Assembly (NCBI GenBank): GCA_050014795.1
Contig: JBEKCQ010000001.1
Location: forward strand, 1 to 64,000
Direction: 5' to 3'
Source of the DNA: JALHUF01 sp050014795
GTDB lineage: Bacteria > Acidobacteriota > Terriglobia > UBA7540
DNA: 64,000 bases
Shown: one piece after another, positions 41,286-54,407 of the stretch
How the letters are laid out: every line of letters begins with the position of its first letter
How positions within the stretch are numbered: position 1 is the first letter of the stretch
Program-made: the position numbers and the translations under genes
Notes under the pieces: model-generated
What the model was told of the DNA's origin: nothing
Database searches by the model: none
What the model saw: only the letters and a program-made list of their open reading frames with translations

Positions 41286-43439
41286 ATGGCTGACAGTCAT
41301 GTTCCATCCAAGCCGGTGGCAATTCCGAAGGGGATAATCCTTCCCCCCACCCTGGACCAGCAGGAGGCAGCAATTGAGGCTGGACTCCAGGCGTGGAGCA
41401 GCCAACTTCGTCTTTTCATCGAGGTCAATGCCGCGCTGGCAGGGGCGCTCGACCCGGAGGAGGTCCATGAGAAAATCCTGTCCCGGCTGAGGGAATCCAC
41501 GCGGCTGGCGCACGCGTGCATCTACCGGCTGCTTCCCGAAGAGCGCGTGCTCCGTTGCGTTGCGGAGAGTGGCTACGTAATCCCGGAAGCACTTCGCACC
41601 CTTTCCCTGGATGGACCGGGGGTGGTGGCTTACGCCGCGCGAACAGCGGAGGCCCTCTATGTGCCCGATGTGACCAAGGACCCACGCTACTTGGGCGGTG
41701 ACCCGGCTATCCGGTCCGAATATGCCGTCCCCCTCCGGATAGGCTCAAGTGTGCTGGGCGTCCTCGACATCGAGTCGGACCGGGTGGAGGGCATTCGCGC
41801 CGTGACCCGCAAGCTGGTGGAGCAAGTAGCCGCTCAGGTTCCCGCCGGTCTTCAGCGCAGTGACCTCTTCAAGAGACTCCAGGCCTCGGAGGAGCGCTTC
41901 CGCTCCATCTTTGAGCAGGGCCAAATCGGGGTAGAACTCGCCGATCTGGAGGGGAGAGTCATCGCCGTAAACCCGGGGTATGAGCGGATTCTGGGACATG
42001 GGCCCGGAGAACTGCTCGGCGCACATTTCAGCCAGTTTGTCCACCCGGAGGACGTCCAGATCGCGCTGGGCAAGGCGCGGGACTTGCTGGAGGGGAAGCT
42101 CGACACCTTCCAGATCGAGGCCCGTGCTCTCCGCAAGTCCGGCGAGTCCGTCTGGTGCGCGGTGACGGTCTCGCTGATTCGCGATTCCTCTGGCCGCCCC
42201 CTGCACACCCTGACCATGCTCGAAGACGTCAGCGCGCGCAAGAAGGCCGAAGAGGAGCGCGCCCAGCTTCAGGAGCAGCTCCTCCACGCCCAGAAGATGA
42301 AAGCGATCGGCACGCTCGCGGGGGGGATGGCGCACGACTTCAACAACCTGCTGGGAGTGATTCTGGGATACGCCTCGCTCATCCGCCGCCGGTTGCCGCC
42401 CGGGCATCCATTACGCGAACCCCTCGACATGATGGAAAAATCAGCGCGGCGCGGCGCTGAACTGACCGGTCAACTGCTGCAGTTTGCGCGGCAGGAAACC
42501 TTCCGGGTGGAGCGCCTAGACATTGGCGAAGTTGTGGCGCAGGTGCTGAGGATTGTGTCGGAAACCTTCGATCGCCGCATCCGCATTGAGACTCGCCTGG
42601 CGCCGGGATTGCCCTGCATCGGAGGGGATCCCGGCCAGCTTGAGCTGGCTCTCTTGAATCTCTGTATCAATGCCCGCGACGCGATGCCTGCCGGAGGCAC
42701 GCTGACCATCGAGACGTCGGTCGTAATCTTCGGGGGTGAAGGCGCCCCGTGTCCCCCCCACTGCGTGCCCGGCGAGTATGTTCGCCTTGTGGTCGGAGAC
42801 ACGGGGGTGGGGATGGAACCGGAGCTACTGCACCGGATTTTCGAACCCTTCTTTACGACCAAGGAGCCCGGCAAGGGGTCGGGTCTGGGTCTGGCGACGG
42901 TCTATGGAATCGTCAGCAGTCACGGAGGCTGCATCCAGGCGACCAGCCAGATCGGCCGGGGATCAGAGTTCACGCTGCATCTGCCGGTGGTGCCTCGGCA
43001 CGTCGAGCCTTCCGTGCAGGCGCCGCCAGCCCAGACAGAGGTCAAAAACGGCGCGGTGCTGGTGGTGGATGATGAACCCTTCATGCTTGCCTTTGCCGAG
43101 GAAGCTTTGCAGGAGCTCGGCTACCAGGTTTTGACCGCCGAGAGCGGAAAGCAAGCCTGCGAGATCTACACCCAGCGAACCGCGGAAATTGATTGCGTGC
43201 TTCTGGACATGGTGATGTCTGGTCTGAGCGGGCGCGAGACCCAGGAGGCGCTGCGCGCCATCAACCCCGGGGTGAAGGTCATTCTGGTCTCCGGCTACAG
43301 TGGCGGTGCAGAGGCTGACCGGGCCCGGGAGTCGGGGGCAGTTAGGTTTCTCCCCAAGCCGTACACCGTGGAAACCCTGGCGCAGGTACTGAAAAGCGTC
43401 CGCCGGGGGAACGGGGCGGATAAGGACGGTGCAGTGTGA
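41286..43439 (+). CDS. GAF-PAS hybrid sensor histidine kinase
   Basis: 717 aa soluble hybrid kinase: GAF (about 40-195), PAS (about 205-325), HisKA with H350 in GGMAHDFNNLLGVILGYA, HATPase_c with N box (NLCINARDAMPAGG) and G motifs (GDTGVGME, GSGLGLATV), and a C-terminal receiver (about 590-705) with phosphoacceptor D641 in VLLDMVMSGLSG. No membrane helix is present, so it senses an intracellular signal. The MADSHVPSKP start has no clear ribosome site. The response-regulator gene overlaps the stop by 4 nt (GTGA), making them a coupled pair. Confidence 0.9.
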   Translation: MADSHVPSKPVAIPKGIILPPTLDQQEAAIEAGLQAWSSQLRLFIEVNAALAGALDPEEVHEKILSRLRESTRLAHACIYRLLPEERVLRCVAESGYVIPEALRTLSLDGPGVVAYAARTAEALYVPDVTKDPRYLGGDPAIRSEYAVPLRIGSSVLGVLDIESDRVEGIRAVTRKLVEQVAAQVPAGLQRSDLFKRLQASEERFRSIFEQGQIGVELADLEGRVIAVNPGYERILGHGPGELLGAHFSQFVHPEDVQIALGKARDLLEGKLDTFQIEARALRKSGESVWCAVTVSLIRDSSGRPLHTLTMLEDVSARKKAEEERAQLQEQLLHAQKMKAIGTLAGGMAHDFNNLLGVILGYASLIRRRLPPGHPLREPLDMMEKSARRGAELTGQLLQFARQETFRVERLDIGEVVAQVLRIVSETFDRRIRIETRLAPGLPCIGGDPGQLELALLNLCINARDAMPAGGTLTIETSVVIFGGEGAPCPPHCVPGEYVRLVVGDTGVGMEPELLHRIFEPFFTTKEPGKGSGLGLATVYGIVSSHGGCIQATSQIGRGSEFTLHLPVVPRHVEPSVQAPPAQTEVKNGAVLVVDDEPFMLAFAEEALQELGYQVLTAESGKQACEIYTQRTAEIDCVLLDMVMSGLSGRETQEALRAINPGVKVILVSGYSGGAEADRARESGAVRFLPKPYTVETLAQVLKSVRRGNGADKDGAV

Positions 43440-44062
43440 GGATTTTGATTGCCGAGGACGATGCCGTTTCGCGCCGCCTGCTCGAAACGCTTCTGGCGCG
43501 GTGGGGATACGACGTAGTCGTTGCGGCTGACGGCGAGGAAGCCTGGCAGCACCTGCAGCGGGAGGAGGCCCCGCACCTGGCCATCCTGGATTGGATGATG
43601 CCTGGTATGGGTGGGTTGGAGATTTGCCGGAAGGTGCGCGAAGTCGGCCACCCGTCGCCCGCCTACCTCATTCTCCTCACGGCCCGCACGGCGAGCGAGG
43701 ACGTCGTCGAGGGTCTGGAAACTGGGGCTAACGACTATGTGACCAAGCCTTTCAACCGCGAGGAATTACGCGCCCGCGTGCAGGTGGGGGTGCGCGTGGT
43801 GGAGTTGCAGGCCAGCCTCGCCGAGCGCGTGCGGGAACTGGAGCAAGCCATGGCACGCCTCAAGCAGCTCCAGGGACTCCTTCCCATCTGCTCCTACTGC
43901 AAGAAAATCCGTGCCGACCAGAACTACTGGCAGCAAGTGGAGAGTTACATCAGCGAGCATTCGGAGGCCATCTTCAGCCACGGCATCTGCCCGGACTGCT
44001 TCGAAAAGTTCGTGAAGCCCGAGCTTGAGAAGCTGCATTCGCCCCGGGAGACAGAACCATGA
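43436..44062 (+). CDS. Response regulator with C-terminal CxxC...CxxC module
   Basis: 208 aa. The receiver domain (1-120) has D8/D9-type acidic residues, phosphoacceptor D52 in LAILDWMMPG and the Lys of VTKPF. A short coiled coil follows (about 120-145), then a module with two CxxC pairs about 32 residues apart (CSYCKKIR... and GICPDCFEKF), suggestive of a small zinc or metal site. It has no DNA-binding or enzymatic domain, so it probably works through protein contacts. GTG start overlaps the upstream kinase stop. Downstream, 132 nt, is the TonB receptor. Confidence 0.85.
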   Translation: MRILIAEDDAVSRRLLETLLARWGYDVVVAADGEEAWQHLQREEAPHLAILDWMMPGMGGLEICRKVREVGHPSPAYLILLTARTASEDVVEGLETGANDYVTKPFNREELRARVQVGVRVVELQASLAERVRELEQAMARLKQLQGLLPICSYCKKIRADQNYWQQVESYISEHSEAIFSHGICPDCFEKFVKPELEKLHSPRETEP

Positions 44063-44127
44063 AGACCGCTGACAACTCCGGGACGAAACCTCTATCGGCG
44101 GCTTGGCGGCGCCGCGCTGCTGCGGGA

Positions 44128-44166
44128 CCGCTGGGGTGAATGCTCTCAGACGGTCCGACCCAGCGG
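44128..44166 (+). promoter_or_regulatory. Potential switching hairpin in the receptor gene leader
   Basis: CCGCTGGG (44128-44135) and CCCAGCGG (44159-44166) form a perfect 8-bp stem. GGACCG (44125-44130) and CGGTCC (44151-44156) form an alternative overlapping stem. The two cannot exist together. They lie 30 to 70 nt before the GTG start. Confidence 0.35.
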
Positions 44167-44194
44167 CCTCGGCCTCTCTGAAGGGAGTTTAACT

Positions 44195-46192
44195 GTGAGG
44201 AAGATAGCTTTCGGTACATTGTTACTGATGTCGATAGCTGTCCTCGCCTGGCCGCAGAAACCTCCTACCGACTTGACAGAAATGAAGCTTGAAGACCTGA
44301 TGAACATCGAGGTCGAGTCCGTCTATGGTGCCTCCAAGCATCTGCAGAAGGTGACCGAAGCGCCCGCCTCGGTCACGATTGTGACGTCCGAGGAGATCCA
44401 GAAATACGGCTACCGGACCCTCGCCGACATCTTGCAAAACGTCAGAGGCTTCTACGTCTCCTACGATCGGAACTATAGCTATGTCGGAGTGCGCGGTTTC
44501 GCCAGACCCGGGGATTACAACTGCCGCATCCTGCTGCTCGTGGATGCCCACAGAATCAACGAAAACCTTTATGACTCGGCCTCTATCGGCACGGAGTTTC
44601 CCCTCGACGTGGATCTCATTGACCGGGTCGAGATCATCCGCGGTCCGAGTTCATCCATTTATGGGACGAATGCCTTCTTCGGAGTGATCAACGTTATCAC
44701 CAAACGGGGACGGGATCTGAAAGGCGTGGAACTCTCGGGTGATTTGGCCAGCTTTGGGACGGGCCTAGGCCGCGCGAGCTACGGCAACAAGTTCAAGAAC
44801 GGTCTGGAGATGCTCGTTTCGAGCTCGTTATATCACAGCCACGGGCAGCGCCTGTATTACAAGGAATTTGATAGCCCCGACACGAACCACGGTATCGCGG
44901 AAAACGCCGACGGCGACCAATTTGGGCAATTCTTCGCCAATCTCACCTACCGAGATTTCAGCTTCCAGGCCGTCTATGCGTCCCGGGAGAAGGGGATTCC
45001 TACCGGCTCGTTCGAAACGGTCTTTAATGACCCGCGAAACCGCACGACAGACGCCCAGGGCTATCTGGACCTCAAGTACGAACGCAGCTTCGGCAATCAA
45101 TGGCAGCTTCTGGGGCGCTTTTACTATGACCAGTACAACTACGATGGCGACTACGTGTACGACTACTCCGAATCGGCCACCCCTTCCTTGGTTGTGAACA
45201 AAGACGTCGGTCGCGGCAAATGGTGGGGCGGAGAGCTGAAGCTTGCGAAAACGCTCCTCGAAAGACATAAGTTCACGTTGGGTTCCGAATTTCGACATAA
45301 CCTGCAACAGGACCAGATTAACTATGATGTTTCCCCTTTCGTTCAATATGTCGACGATAGGAGGAACTCCAAGTTCTGGGGCCTCTATCTGCAAGATGAA
45401 ATCACTCTTCGCAAGGACCTTGTGCTGAATGCCGGCGTGCGGCACGACCGTTATGCAACTTTTGGCGGTACCACCAATCCGCGCCTGGGCTTGATTTACA
45501 GCCCCTTCAAGAAAACCACACTGAAACTTCTCTACGGCGACGCCTTTCGTGCCCCCAATGTTTACGAACTCTTTTATTACACTTCGAGTCAAAAATCTAA
45601 TCTCAATCTTAAGCCTGAAACCATCAAGACCTACGAAGTCGTCTGGGAACAATACCTTGGCAAGCGCTTCCGCGTGGCGGCCAGCGGCTTCCATTACAAC
45701 ATCGAGGGCCTCATCAACCAGCAAACCGACCCTGTGGACGGATTATTGGTCTTCAGGAACACCGAAAAAGTTAGCGCCGAAGGCCTGGAGCTGGAATTGG
45801 AGAAGAAATGGGCCTGGGGTTTGGAGGGCGGACTCAACTACGCCTTTCAAGATGCCAAATCCCAAACATTCGGAGGACAGCTGACCAATTCGCCCAAGCA
45901 CCTGGGCAGGTTTAACCTGAGTGTGCCGCTAGTGAAGAAAAAGCTGTTTGCGAGCATGGACGCCCGGTACGTCGGCAAGAGGAAGACCCTCGCCGGGAAC
46001 AATGCGGGCGCCTACGTGGTTCCTGACTTTACGCTCTTCAGCCGGAATCTCCGGAAAGGTTGGGAGATTTCGGCGAGCCTCTACAACCTGTTTAACAAGA
46101 GATATGGCGACCCTGGATCGAACGACAACCGTCAAGACATTATCGAACAGGACGGCCGCAGCTTTCGATTGAAGATTGGTTATCGTTTTTAG
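44195..46192 (+). CDS. TonB-dependent outer-membrane receptor
   Basis: 665-aa receptor. Signal peptide (KIAFGTLLLMSIAVLAWP) leads to the plug domain (about 45-155: EAPASVTIVTSEEIQKYGYRT, ILLLVDAHRINENLYD, IEIIRGPSSSIYG-like) and a beta-barrel ending in the aromatic KIGYRF. The plug resembles the cobalamin/catecholate class, but the ligand cannot be told. GTG start at 44195 with AAGGGAG upstream. The order receptor, YfiR (20 nt later), CHASE8 kinase suggests that it passes a signal or ligand to YfiR in the periplasm. Confidence 0.9.
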   Translation: MRKIAFGTLLLMSIAVLAWPQKPPTDLTEMKLEDLMNIEVESVYGASKHLQKVTEAPASVTIVTSEEIQKYGYRTLADILQNVRGFYVSYDRNYSYVGVRGFARPGDYNCRILLLVDAHRINENLYDSASIGTEFPLDVDLIDRVEIIRGPSSSIYGTNAFFGVINVITKRGRDLKGVELSGDLASFGTGLGRASYGNKFKNGLEMLVSSSLYHSHGQRLYYKEFDSPDTNHGIAENADGDQFGQFFANLTYRDFSFQAVYASREKGIPTGSFETVFNDPRNRTTDAQGYLDLKYERSFGNQWQLLGRFYYDQYNYDGDYVYDYSESATPSLVVNKDVGRGKWWGGELKLAKTLLERHKFTLGSEFRHNLQQDQINYDVSPFVQYVDDRRNSKFWGLYLQDEITLRKDLVLNAGVRHDRYATFGGTTNPRLGLIYSPFKKTTLKLLYGDAFRAPNVYELFYYTSSQKSNLNLKPETIKTYEVVWEQYLGKRFRVAASGFHYNIEGLINQQTDPVDGLLVFRNTEKVSAEGLELELEKKWAWGLEGGLNYAFQDAKSQTFGGQLTNSPKHLGRFNLSVPLVKKKLFASMDARYVGKRKTLAGNNAGAYVVPDFTLFSRNLRKGWEISASLYNLFNKRYGDPGSNDNRQDIIEQDGRSFRLKIGYRF

Positions 46193-46212
46193 CTGCAGGC
46201 GGACAAGAGTCG

Positions 46213-46827
46213 ATGCCAACGATGCCGCGAGAGGTTGCCAGTTTGTTTCGCTCCTGGGCATGGACGCTCTTGTTTCGCAAGAGCCCGTGCCTGGCGCTCA
46301 CCATCACCTTCTGGGCTGTCATGGGCAGTGCACCCCACGCCCGTGCCCAAGCGGAAGGTGTGGGTGAGTATCAAGTCAAAGCAGCCTTCTTATATAACTT
46401 CGCGAAGTTTGTGGAGTGGTCCCCCGAAGCGGTGCCTAAGGCCGATGCCCCCTTCATTCTCGGCGTGGTCGGTGAAGATCCGTTTGGCCCGGTGCTCGAG
46501 GAGACCCTCAAAGGTAAGACCGCCAACGGCCACCCCTTTGCGATCCGGCGATTCAGAAGGGAAGAGGACGCCAGAGGTTGTCAAATCCTCTTCACGAGTT
46601 CCTCGGATCAAAGGTACATCCGATCTCTTCTTGCCATCCTGAAGGGTTCGAGCGTTTTGACCGTGGGAGAGACCGAAGGGTTCTGCCGACTGGGCGGGAT
46701 TGTTAACTTCACCCTGGAAGAGGACAAGGTTCGTTTCGAGATCAATAGGGACGCCGCGGAACGCGCGCGGTTGAAGATCAGTTCAAAGCTCCTGAGTGTC
46801 GCCAAGGTGGTTCGCGACCAGCAGTGA
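46213..46827 (+). CDS. yfiR: YfiR family periplasmic protein (DUF4154)
   Basis: 204 aa. A long signal sequence (LALTITFWAVMGSAPHARA) precedes the YfiR fold, with its diagnostic start EYQVKAAFLYNFAKFVEWSP, then ILGVVGEDPFGPVLEETL, RGCQILFTSSS, SVLTVGETEGFCRLGGIVNF and the end RARLKISSKLLSVAKVVRDQ. In Pseudomonas YfiR binds the periplasmic CHASE8 domain of the diguanylate cyclase YfiN and inhibits it. Here the next gene encodes a CHASE8 histidine kinase, 16 nt downstream. M1 is the longest start; Met4 (46222) is possible. Confidence 0.9.
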   Translation: MPTMPREVASLFRSWAWTLLFRKSPCLALTITFWAVMGSAPHARAQAEGVGEYQVKAAFLYNFAKFVEWSPEAVPKADAPFILGVVGEDPFGPVLEETLKGKTANGHPFAIRRFRREEDARGCQILFTSSSDQRYIRSLLAILKGSSVLTVGETEGFCRLGGIVNFTLEEDKVRFEINRDAAERARLKISSKLLSVAKVVRDQQ

Positions 46828-46843
46828 GAGCAAGCGAGCAACG

Positions 46844-51147
<4,304 letters not shown>

Positions 51148-51151
<4 letters not shown>

Positions 51152-52098
51152 AGATCCTGGTCGCCGATGATGATGCCGTCTCCCGTCGCTTGCTCGAAGT
51201 GACGCTGAAGAAATGGCATTATGACGTGGTGGTGGCGGAAGACGGCGACAAGGCCTGGGAAGTGCTCCAACGGGAAGATGCTCCGCAGTTGGCCATCCTC
51301 GATTGGGTCATGCCCGGCATGGACGGCCCCGAGATCTGCCGACAGGTCAGAGCCTTCGGCGATCAACGCTATATTTACCTTCTCCTCCTGACCGCCAAAA
51401 GCGAGAAGGAAGATCTGGTCAAGGGCATGGAAGCTGGCGCAGACGACTTCCTGAGTAAGCCGTTCGATGCCCAGGAACTGAGAGCCCGCTTGCGTGCGGG
51501 GATTCGCATTCTCGAGCTGCAGGAAACGCTTCGGGCGCAGGCCACGCACGATTCCCTGACCGGCCTGTGGAACCGTGCGGCAACTTTCGATTTCCTCCGG
51601 CGGGAACTCAGCCGTGCCAGACGCCAGGGAGCGCCCGTCAGCATCGTCATGGCCGACCTGGATCATTTCAAGCGCATCAACGATGCGCACGGGCACCTGG
51701 TGGGCGACGTGGTCCTGCGCGAGGTTGCGCGCCGGCTCTCATCCTCGGTGCGAGGCTACGACGTCACCGGACGCTTTGGGGGAGAAGAGTTCTTGCTTGT
51801 CTTTCCGGGCTGCGCGGTCCGGAATGCGGTAGATAGGGCCGAGCAGTTGCGGGCCTGCGTCAATCGGGAGCCGGTGGAAACGCCCGAAGGCCCCATTTCC
51901 GTCACGCTCAGTCTGGGGGTAGCAGGGAGCGAAGCAACCCGGGCGACGGATCCTGACTCATTGGTGCGCGCTGCCGACGCCGCGCTTTATCGCGCCAAGA
52001 GTAGCGGACGGAACCGCGTCGAGCTGGCAGCAGGCGAGGAACTTCACGTTCAGCCTTCTCCTCCGGACCCAAGGAGCCATGCAGCCCAGCCGCACTAG
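51148..52098 (+). CDS. REC-GGDEF response regulator (diguanylate cyclase)
   Basis: 316 aa. Receiver domain (1-120: ADDD, phospho-Asp about D52 in AILDWVMPG, SKPF Lys) followed by GGDEF (about 135-300). The active site is intact (GRFGGEEF), and the product-inhibition RxxD is in place five residues before it (RGYD). It should make c-di-GMP when phosphorylated. GTG start overlaps the stop of the CHASE8 kinase by 4 nt, so that kinase is the natural phosphodonor. Confidence 0.92.
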
Positions 52099-52393
52099 AG
52101 GCCGGTGGTCCTTTCGCTTCCCCGCGTGCGTCGACCGCAAAATGCAATCTCGGGGAGAATTAGCGCGACGTTCCCTTGACGACTGTGCGAAACTGTAGCC
52201 CGCGGCAGGGGCGGCTGTAACCTGCCGCGAGGCGGATAGGGCGCCGACACGGTCGCCCCTGCTTCCGCCCCGGGACTTCAGGTGCCGGGCTGGAACCGTC
52301 ACGTGGCCCAGCGGAGGAAACCCGCCTAGCTCCAGGCGACAAAACCAAATGCCTCCAGGCGGCATTTCCCGCCCTGGAGGAGGAGGCCTTCCC
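52099..52393 (+). other. Intergenic spacer between the two diguanylate cyclase genes
   Basis: The spacer carries a palindrome at 52201-52229 (CGCGGCAGG and CCTGCCGCG with an 11-nt loop), of the type dispersed in GC-rich genomes. GGAGGAGG precedes the next start. No gene is visible and no promoter is convincing. Confidence 0.5.
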
Positions 52394-53338
52394 ATGAAGA
52401 TCCTGATTGCCCAAGAAGAAGAGGTTGTCCGCGGCATGCTGGAAACGACACTTGCCAAGTGGGGACACGAGATCGTCGCGACCTCCGGTGGAGGTCAGGC
52501 CTGGAAGGAGCTCCAGAAGGAGGGCGCGCCGAGATTGGCCATACTGGACCACACACTGCCGGGCATGGAGGGCATGGCGGTCTGCCGGGAAGTCAGGAAG
52601 CATACGGAGACGCCTTACGTTTACATCCTGTTGACCATGGCCCAGGGCCAGGAGCAGGAGATGCTGGAAGGAATGAAGGCCGGCGTGGACGACTTCCTGA
52701 TGAAGCCGGTCAATGCAGATCAATTGATGATCCGTGTGCGCATCGCCCGGCGCATCCTGGAGCTACAGGAGGAACTGCGCAACGCGCACGAGGCCATCGG
52801 CTATCAGACCACCCACGACCCGCTCACGGGTTTGTGGAACCGCACGGCCATACTGGACAGCTTGCTTCGGGAACTGGCCCGCGTCCGACGCGAGGGCAGC
52901 CACGTAGGTATCATCCTCGCCGAGGTGGATCACTTCAAGAGCATCAACGATACTTACGGGCACCAAGTGGGTGACGCCGTGCTCCGCGAAGCGGCGCGCC
53001 GCGTCCGTTCCATCGTGCGGCCTTACGACACGGTGGGGCGCTATGGCGGGGAGGAGTTCCTGATTATCGTGCCGGGCTGCGACGCAAAGAACGCACTGGC
53101 CCAGGCCGAACGGCTCCGCGCCTCCCTTGTGGGGGAGAGCATGGATATCTCTGAGTGGGGGAAGTTCACTTCGGCCAAAGAGGGAAAGCTTCAGGTCACG
53201 TTCAGCTTGGGTGTGGCCGCGGCCGAAAAGATGAAAGAGACGGAGCCTCTCCTCCATGCCGTCGAGACCGCCCTGGCGCACGCCAGGACCGCCGGGCACA
53301 ATCGTGCCGAGGTGGCCACGGAGGCGGACTTCAAGTAG
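52394..53338 (+). CDS. REC-GGDEF response regulator (diguanylate cyclase)
   Basis: 314 aa. The receiver has phospho-Asp about D52 in AILDHTLPGMEG and a Lys in LMKPV; the usual acidic pair is replaced by QEEE, which may weaken metal binding. The GGDEF domain is intact (GRYGGEEF), with RxxD (RPYD) present. It is paralogous to the cyclase at 51148 and probably arose by duplication. ATG at 52394 follows GGAGGAGG. Confidence 0.9.
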   Translation: MKILIAQEEEVVRGMLETTLAKWGHEIVATSGGGQAWKELQKEGAPRLAILDHTLPGMEGMAVCREVRKHTETPYVYILLTMAQGQEQEMLEGMKAGVDDFLMKPVNADQLMIRVRIARRILELQEELRNAHEAIGYQTTHDPLTGLWNRTAILDSLLRELARVRREGSHVGIILAEVDHFKSINDTYGHQVGDAVLREAARRVRSIVRPYDTVGRYGGEEFLIIVPGCDAKNALAQAERLRASLVGESMDISEWGKFTSAKEGKLQVTFSLGVAAAEKMKETEPLLHAVETALAHARTAGHNRAEVATEADFK

Positions 53339-53352
53339 CCCCCATCGGGGCA

Positions 53353-53580
53353 TCATTCCACGGCGATGTGAGTTTCCGTCCGCTCGACGCCCTCGAGTTT
53401 CTGGATCTGGTCGATCACCAGCGCGTTGAGTTTCTTCTCGCTGGGCGTTTCTACGTAAACAAACACATCCGGCAGACCCCAGCAGGCGTCGGCGTGCCGC
53501 ACCCCTTCCATCTGGCTTACCGCGGCAACGATCTCCCGCACCTTGCCAGGCCGCACATTGACCAAGATGTAAGCTCTCAT
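53353..53580 (-). CDS. Stand-alone Lrp/AsnC ligand-binding (RAM) domain protein
   Basis: 75 aa, only the C-terminal RAM (ACT-like) domain of Lrp/AsnC regulators with no DNA-binding helix-turn-helix: AYILVNVRPGKVREIVAAV, GVRHADACWGLPDVFVYVE, TETHIAVE. Such free domains bind amino acids or small ligands as oligomers and are common beside full regulators. GGAAAG precedes the ATG. It is convergent with the cyclase gene at 52394, with a short GC hairpin (53338-53351) between them. Confidence 0.82.
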   Translation of the reverse strand: MRAYILVNVRPGKVREIVAAVSQMEGVRHADACWGLPDVFVYVETPSEKKLNALVIDQIQKLEGVERTETHIAVE

Positions 53581-53720
53581 ATGCTTTCCTTCCGGCGGGA
53601 AGGGAACTGACGTTTGTCCCGGGCCAGTGTCCCCATCCGTCCCGCCTTCTATCGAATCGCTGTGCTCCCCGAAGGCTCACATTCTAACACCACTCCCCAG
53701 GCAACATGGAGTGCGACTGC

Positions 53721-53768
53721 AAAGGCCTACCTCTCCCCAAAAACAAGGGAACTTTTGGGCAGGCCTTT
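53721..53768. terminator. Strong nested hairpin upstream of the gene at 53809
   Basis: AAAGGCCT (53721-53728) pairs with AGGCCTTT (53761-53768), and inside CCCAAAA (53736-53742) pairs with TTTTGGG (53753-53759). The two stems stack around a short loop. It is either a terminator for upstream reads or a leader-RNA element of the gene 40 bp downstream. Confidence 0.6.
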
Positions 53769-53808
53769 GCGTTTCTCCAGATAGCTGAAAGAGAGGAGTA
53801 TGCCTTCC

Positions 53809-54396
53809 ATGAGAAAGCTTCTGTTTGGACTAGCGATGATCTTAGTGGCGGGATCTTATGCGCTGGCTGCGGACCGCTGGCTACACGTCAAGGTTGAAGA
53901 GAGCGGCGCCAATGGTGAGACGGTGCGGATCAACATGCCGCTGTCTCTGGCGGAGAAGGTTCTCCCTGTCATCCACACCGACAAGCTGCGCGACGGCAAG
54001 GTGAAGGTGGACAGCACCGATATCCAGGACCTTGACCTGCGGGCCATCGTAGAAGCGCTGCGCACCACGCCGGACAACGAATTCATCACCGTGGAGAGCA
54101 CGCACGAGAACGTCCGCGTGGCGAAGGCGGGCGGTAACCTGCTCATCAGAGTGCGGGACTCGCACAGAAAAGGGGCCGCCAAGACGACGGCCGAAACCAA
54201 GACAGTGGCCGAAACCGTGGATGTCATGATCCCCTTTCCGGTCGTCGAGGCTCTGTTGTCCGCGGGCAAAGACGAACTCGACGTCCTGGCCGCGGTGCGC
54301 GCCCTGAGTGCGGTGGGTGACACGGTGCTGGTGGCCGTGGACGATCAGCACGACAAAGTCCGCATCTGGGTGGACTCGCGGAACACGATGGAGTAA
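53809..54396 (+). CDS. Exported protein of unknown function, two related modules
   Basis: 195 aa. A signal peptide (RKLLFGLAMILVAGSYALA) precedes two similar beta-alpha modules: VRINMPLSLAEKVL...TVESTHENVRVAKAG and VDVMIPFPVVEALL...LVAVDDQHDKVRIWVD. I do not recognise the family. The start ATG at 53809 has GGAG 10 nt away, whereas the upstream ATG at 53800 is only 1 nt from it. The next gene begins 11 nt after the stop and carries the same kind of module. Confidence 0.6.
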   Translation: MRKLLFGLAMILVAGSYALAADRWLHVKVEESGANGETVRINMPLSLAEKVLPVIHTDKLRDGKVKVDSTDIQDLDLRAIVEALRTTPDNEFITVESTHENVRVAKAGGNLLIRVRDSHRKGAAKTTAETKTVAETVDVMIPFPVVEALLSAGKDELDVLAAVRALSAVGDTVLVAVDDQHDKVRIWVDSRNTME

Positions 54397-54407
54397 GGAG
54401 GTGCGCT

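Noticed and set aside
44059..44139. 26-codon frame overlapping the response-regulator stop (ATGA)
   Set aside because: It has no ribosome site of its own beyond the overlap and codes for a low-complexity Ala/Arg peptide; more likely leader RNA.
44063..44194. Possible c-di-GMP (GEMM) riboswitch before the TonB receptor
   Set aside because: GGGACGAAACC is reminiscent of the GEMM core GGGACGCAAAGCC, but the paired GGCAAACC and the tetraloop-receptor parts are missing.
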